Positions 63,626 through 64,000 of a stretch of DNA of 64,000 nt are shown in pieces. A program made the position numbers and the translations under genes. Source of the stretch: Halorussus sp. MSC15.2 (GTDB lineage: Archaea > Halobacteriota > Halobacteria > Halobacteriales > Haladaptataceae); assembly GCF_010747475.1 (NCBI RefSeq), contig NZ_VSLZ01000003.1:434001-498000 (forward strand), read 5' to 3'. A model generated the notes under the pieces. It searched no databases. It was not told the DNA's origin and was given only the letters and a program-made list of their open reading frames with translations. The first letter of the stretch is position 1, and each line of letters starts with the position of its first letter.

Positions 63626-64000
63626 GTCGTCTCACCCCGGAACAGCCGATAGCTCGCGCGTCCGACCGCGACTTCGGTCGCCTCCTCGTCGCCGGGTCGC
63701 TCGCTGGTGACGGTGACCTCGGTCACGCCCATCGACCCGCCCGCCCGCACTACCTCGGCCTCGGCCCGGAGGTCGCCGGTCGCGGGCCGGAGGTACGAGA
63801 CGTTCAGGTCGGTGGTCGTGAGCGCGGCCTCGGCCGGGTCCTCGAACGTGGTCCGCAGGACGAACCCGCTGGCGGTGTCCACCAGCGTCGCGGCGATGCC
63901 GCCGTGGACGACCGCGGTACCGTCCGGGTCGGGGTTGACCAACTTCTCGTCGTACGGGACCGACATGACGAGTCGCCCGCGCTCGACCGCCTCGACCGTC
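63622..64000 (-). CDS. PaaI-type thioesterase (hotdog fold), cut by right edge
   Basis: The reading frame continues past 64000, so the N-terminus is missing. The visible 125 or so codons read TVEAVERGRLVMSVPYDEKL, then TAVVHGGIAATLVDTASGFV, the typical VHGGxxATLxDxAxG motif of PaaI-like thioesterases, then TTDLNVSYLRPATGDLRAEA. An internal ATG at 63966 would leave the fold incomplete, so the real start lies outside. It overlaps MaoC by 4 nt. It probably releases CoA from aromatic or medium-chain thioesters. Confidence 0.88.
   Translation of the reverse strand, partial: TVEAVERGRLVMSVPYDEKLVNPDPDGTAVVHGGIAATLVDTASGFVLRTTFEDPAEAALTTTDLNVSYLRPATGDLRAEAEVVRAGGSMGVTEVTVTSERPGDEEATEVAVGRASYRLFRGETT

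Noticed and set aside
1-64000. tRNA, rRNA or transposase genes
   Set aside because: No cloverleaf arms, rRNA stretches or DDE/tyrosine recombinase motifs were recognised on either strand; a dedicated tRNA scan could still find a short gene that reading by eye missed.

Overview
The window is chromosomal DNA from a halophilic archaeon (class Halobacteria). The evidence is very high G+C, acidic Asp/Glu-rich proteins, Tat lipoproteins (RR motif plus lipobox Cys), PGF-CTERM surface anchors, short TATA boxes about 27 nt upstream of start codons (leaderless transcription) and typical haloarchaeal gene sets. The genus cannot be fixed from this sequence alone. No rRNA, tRNA or CRISPR array was seen.

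Layout. 1-4.4 kb: the end of a membrane-protein gene and a hydantoinase/oxoprolinase pair (hyuB, hyuA). 4.4-5.8 kb: a scrambled stretch with a decayed copy of an ABC-permease 3' end, a 76-bp direct repeat, a frame-broken lipoprotein and a 5' remnant of a pilus ATPase gene. 5.8-9.8 kb: an ABC-2 exporter pair, a double ferritin-like Tat lipoprotein, a small winged-helix regulator and a membrane protein. 9.9-23.4 kb: a type IV pilus-like operon (pilB ATPase, pilC membrane core, five small pseudopilin-like genes) split between pilB and pilC by about 6.3 kb holding a CPBP protease and two secreted beta-1,3-glucanases (GH16, and GH81 with a probable CBM56). 23.5-27.7 kb: a tightly packed operon behind a three-copy operator, coding for a secreted membrane-anchored protein, a JAMM metalloprotease, a helix-turn-helix protein, a TIM-barrel metalloenzyme and a metallophosphoesterase.

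28-44.3 kb is a cell-surface island: a PKD-repeat PGF-CTERM protein, a PGF-CTERM protein with an N-terminal cohesin-like domain, a giant (about 2,900 aa) protein with eight 561-bp beta-helix repeats and a C-terminal dockerin, and a beta-helix protein with a membrane-spanning C-terminus on the opposite strand. The cohesin/dockerin neighbours suggest a cellulosome-like surface docking pair. 44.4-46 kb: a MinD-type ATPase with a coupled partner. 46.2-58.4 kb: a Liv-type ABC importer followed by acyl-CoA ligase, enoyl-CoA hydratase, thioesterase, alcohol dehydrogenase, acyl-CoA dehydrogenase, alpha/beta hydrolase and a regulator, which reads as uptake and beta-oxidation-like breakdown of an organic acid. 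58.7-63 kb: a sugar-type (Ugp/Mal) ABC importer. 63.2-64 kb: MaoC hydratase and PaaI thioesterase, the latter cut by the window edge.

Six genes carry seven one-base indels in runs of C or G (sites near 5190, 10782, 17375, 23827, 34473, 34956, 55257). In the giant repeat gene the invariant 561-bp period drops to 560 exactly in the two frame-broken units. Homopolymer sequencing errors are the simplest explanation, so the affected products are described here as restored proteins.
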